From: Actinomycetota bacterium
GTDB lineage: Bacteria; Actinomycetota; Thermoleophilia; Solirubrobacterales; Thermoleophilaceae
Assembly: GCA_005883295.1 (NCBI GenBank)
Contig: VAWV01000104.1
Coordinates: forward strand, 1 to 13,900
Length of the DNA stretch: 13,900 nucleotides
Reading direction: 5' to 3'
The translations under genes and the position numbers were made by a program. The notes under the pieces are model-generated. The model was not told the DNA's origin. It saw only the letters and a list, made by a program, of their open reading frames with translations, and did no database searches. Shown piece by piece: positions 13,074 through 13,900 of this stretch. Each line of letters begins with the position of its first letter. Position 1 is the stretch's first letter.

Positions 13074-13900
13074 GCGCGCCGGATCTGACGCGGGCGCACC
13101 CGCCCGTCAGCTGTGCGGAGGCGCGGTAGCGCCCGGAGCTCAGGCGGACGCTCAGCTGGAAGCGCCCATGCCTCAGCCGTGCGCTCGGCGTGCTGACCGC
13201 CTGCCAGCCGCTGCGCAGCGACCGCTCGATCCGGATGCGAACGAGCGCCGGGCAAGCGCCGGCACGCTTTGCGACTCCGCGCAGTACGACGACACCCGCG
13301 CGCTGGCGGACCCCGAGGGTCAGCGTCGGCGGACGGTTCCATTTCTCGATCACGCGCTGCGCCGGCTCCCCGCGCGGCGTGTAATCGCCCGACGACCCCG
13401 CCGGCGGGTTGGCGGGCCAATCCCACCAGTACACGCCGGCGACCCACGGCTTGGCGCTGAACACTTCGTAGAACGCCTCGTACGCACGCGCCTGCGGCCG
13501 GGCGTCGAGCGGCCAGTCCCAGCGGACCTTGTTCGGCTCGATCGCCGTCCCGTCGCGTGGGTAGTAGCCGATCTCGGTGAAGAGGATCGGCCGCCTCCAA
13601 CGCCGGGCGAGCGCCTGCAGCCGGTGCACGTAGCCGCGGTGGTACCACGCGTGGACGAGCGCGGCCACGGACGGATTCGGATCGTGCGCGGCGAGCGGCA
13701 TGTACGCGTCCACGCCAACGAAGTCGAGTGCGTTCCAGAAGTCGATCGGCTCGGCCTCCTGGAGGCGGTTGGCCGCGTATGTGAGCTCGCCTGAGAAGCG
13801 CGCTCTCAGGTCGGCGATCAGCTCGCGCCAGGCGAGCGAGTACCGCGTCATCGACTCGTATTCCGTGCCTACGACCAGGATGTCGGCGTGCGCGCGCTGG
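13054..13900 (-). CDS. GH113-like glycoside hydrolase with C-terminal beta domain (partial, N-terminus beyond right edge)
   Basis: The 281 visible residues are the C-terminal part of a (beta/alpha)8 glycosidase resembling family GH113 (beta-mannanase-like) and related clan GH-A enzymes. The presumed acid/base Glu is E13 of the visible fragment in ILVVGTEYES. The second catalytic Glu is E109 in LFTEIGYYP. Between them lie LTYAANR (39-45) and FWNALDFVGVDAYMPL (54-69); GVYWWDWPANPP (155-166) follows. After about residue 190 comes a separate beta-rich, Ig-like domain (PPTLTLG onward) with two cysteines (C216, C268) that could form a disulfide, pointing to an extracellular location. The signal peptide would be outside the window. 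Its end overlaps the GT-C gene by 20 bp. Its partner may be the polysaccharide made by this locus, trimmed during export; this is inference. Confidence 0.82.
   Translation of the reverse strand, partial: QRAHADILVVGTEYESMTRYSLAWRELIADLRARFSGELTYAANRLQEAEPIDFWNALDFVGVDAYMPLAAHDPNPSVAALVHAWYHRGYVHRLQALARRWRRPILFTEIGYYPRDGTAIEPNKVRWDWPLDARPQARAYEAFYEVFSAKPWVAGVYWWDWPANPPAGSSGDYTPRGEPAQRVIEKWNRPPTLTLGVRQRAGVVVLRGVAKRAGACPALVRIRIERSLRSGWQAVSTPSARLRHGRFQLSVRLSSGRYRASAQLTGGCARVRSGAHVFTRH

Overview
The window is very GC-rich, with a strong third-position GC bias and long shadow frames on both strands. It is almost completely coding, and most genes overlap or nearly touch. Start codons are often GTG and Shine-Dalgarno sequences are hard to find. 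These traits, together with mycobacterial-type DprE1, DprE2 and UbiA homologues, point to an actinomycetote. A deep lineage outside Mycobacteriales, such as Thermoleophilia/Solirubrobacterales, is my guess, but the window alone cannot prove it. I see no rRNA, tRNA, CRISPR array, transposase or phage gene. The theme is cell-surface or extracellular polysaccharide synthesis.

Layout. (1) Left minus-strand operon, read from 4048 down to the left edge: a Gfo/Idh/MocA sugar oxidoreductase, an NAD-dependent epimerase/dehydratase-like SDR, a GT4 glycosyltransferase and a membrane-anchored GT2 glycosyltransferase cut by the edge. (2) A 51-bp divergent intergenic region, 4049-4099. (3) Central plus-strand group, 4100-8430: a fused Alg14/Alg13-like (PssD/PssE-like) glycosyltransferase, two tandem paralogous exported proteins of an unnamed family (one lipoprotein, one with a His/Pro/Arg-rich tail), and a WcaL-like GT4 glycosyltransferase that appears to begin with CTG. 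(4) Right minus-strand operon, read from the right edge down to 8420: a GH113-like glycosidase (partial), a GT-C polytopic glycosyltransferase split by a frameshift, a UbiA-family phosphoribosyltransferase, DprE1 and DprE2. It meets the central group tail to tail with an 11-bp overlap.

How the genes fit together. The UbiA, DprE1 and DprE2 homologues are three of the four classical steps that make polyprenyl-phosphoryl-arabinofuranose (DPA), the arabinan donor known from mycobacteria. The phosphatase step is not in the window. A GT-C glycosyltransferase, the class that uses polyprenyl-phosphate sugars outside the membrane, overlaps ubiA in the same operon, and a secreted-type glycosidase lies just before it. 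I infer a locus that makes, exports and trims an arabinose-containing surface glycan. The nucleotide-sugar-dependent glycosyltransferases and sugar-modifying enzymes to the left would build the rest of the polymer. The two exported paralogues are candidate glycan-associated proteins of unknown function. The most notable points are the DPA operon with a candidate dedicated GT-C enzyme, the natural Cys-to-Ala change at the benzothiazinone-target position of DprE1, the GT-C frameshift, the CTG start, and the tandem unknown exported proteins.
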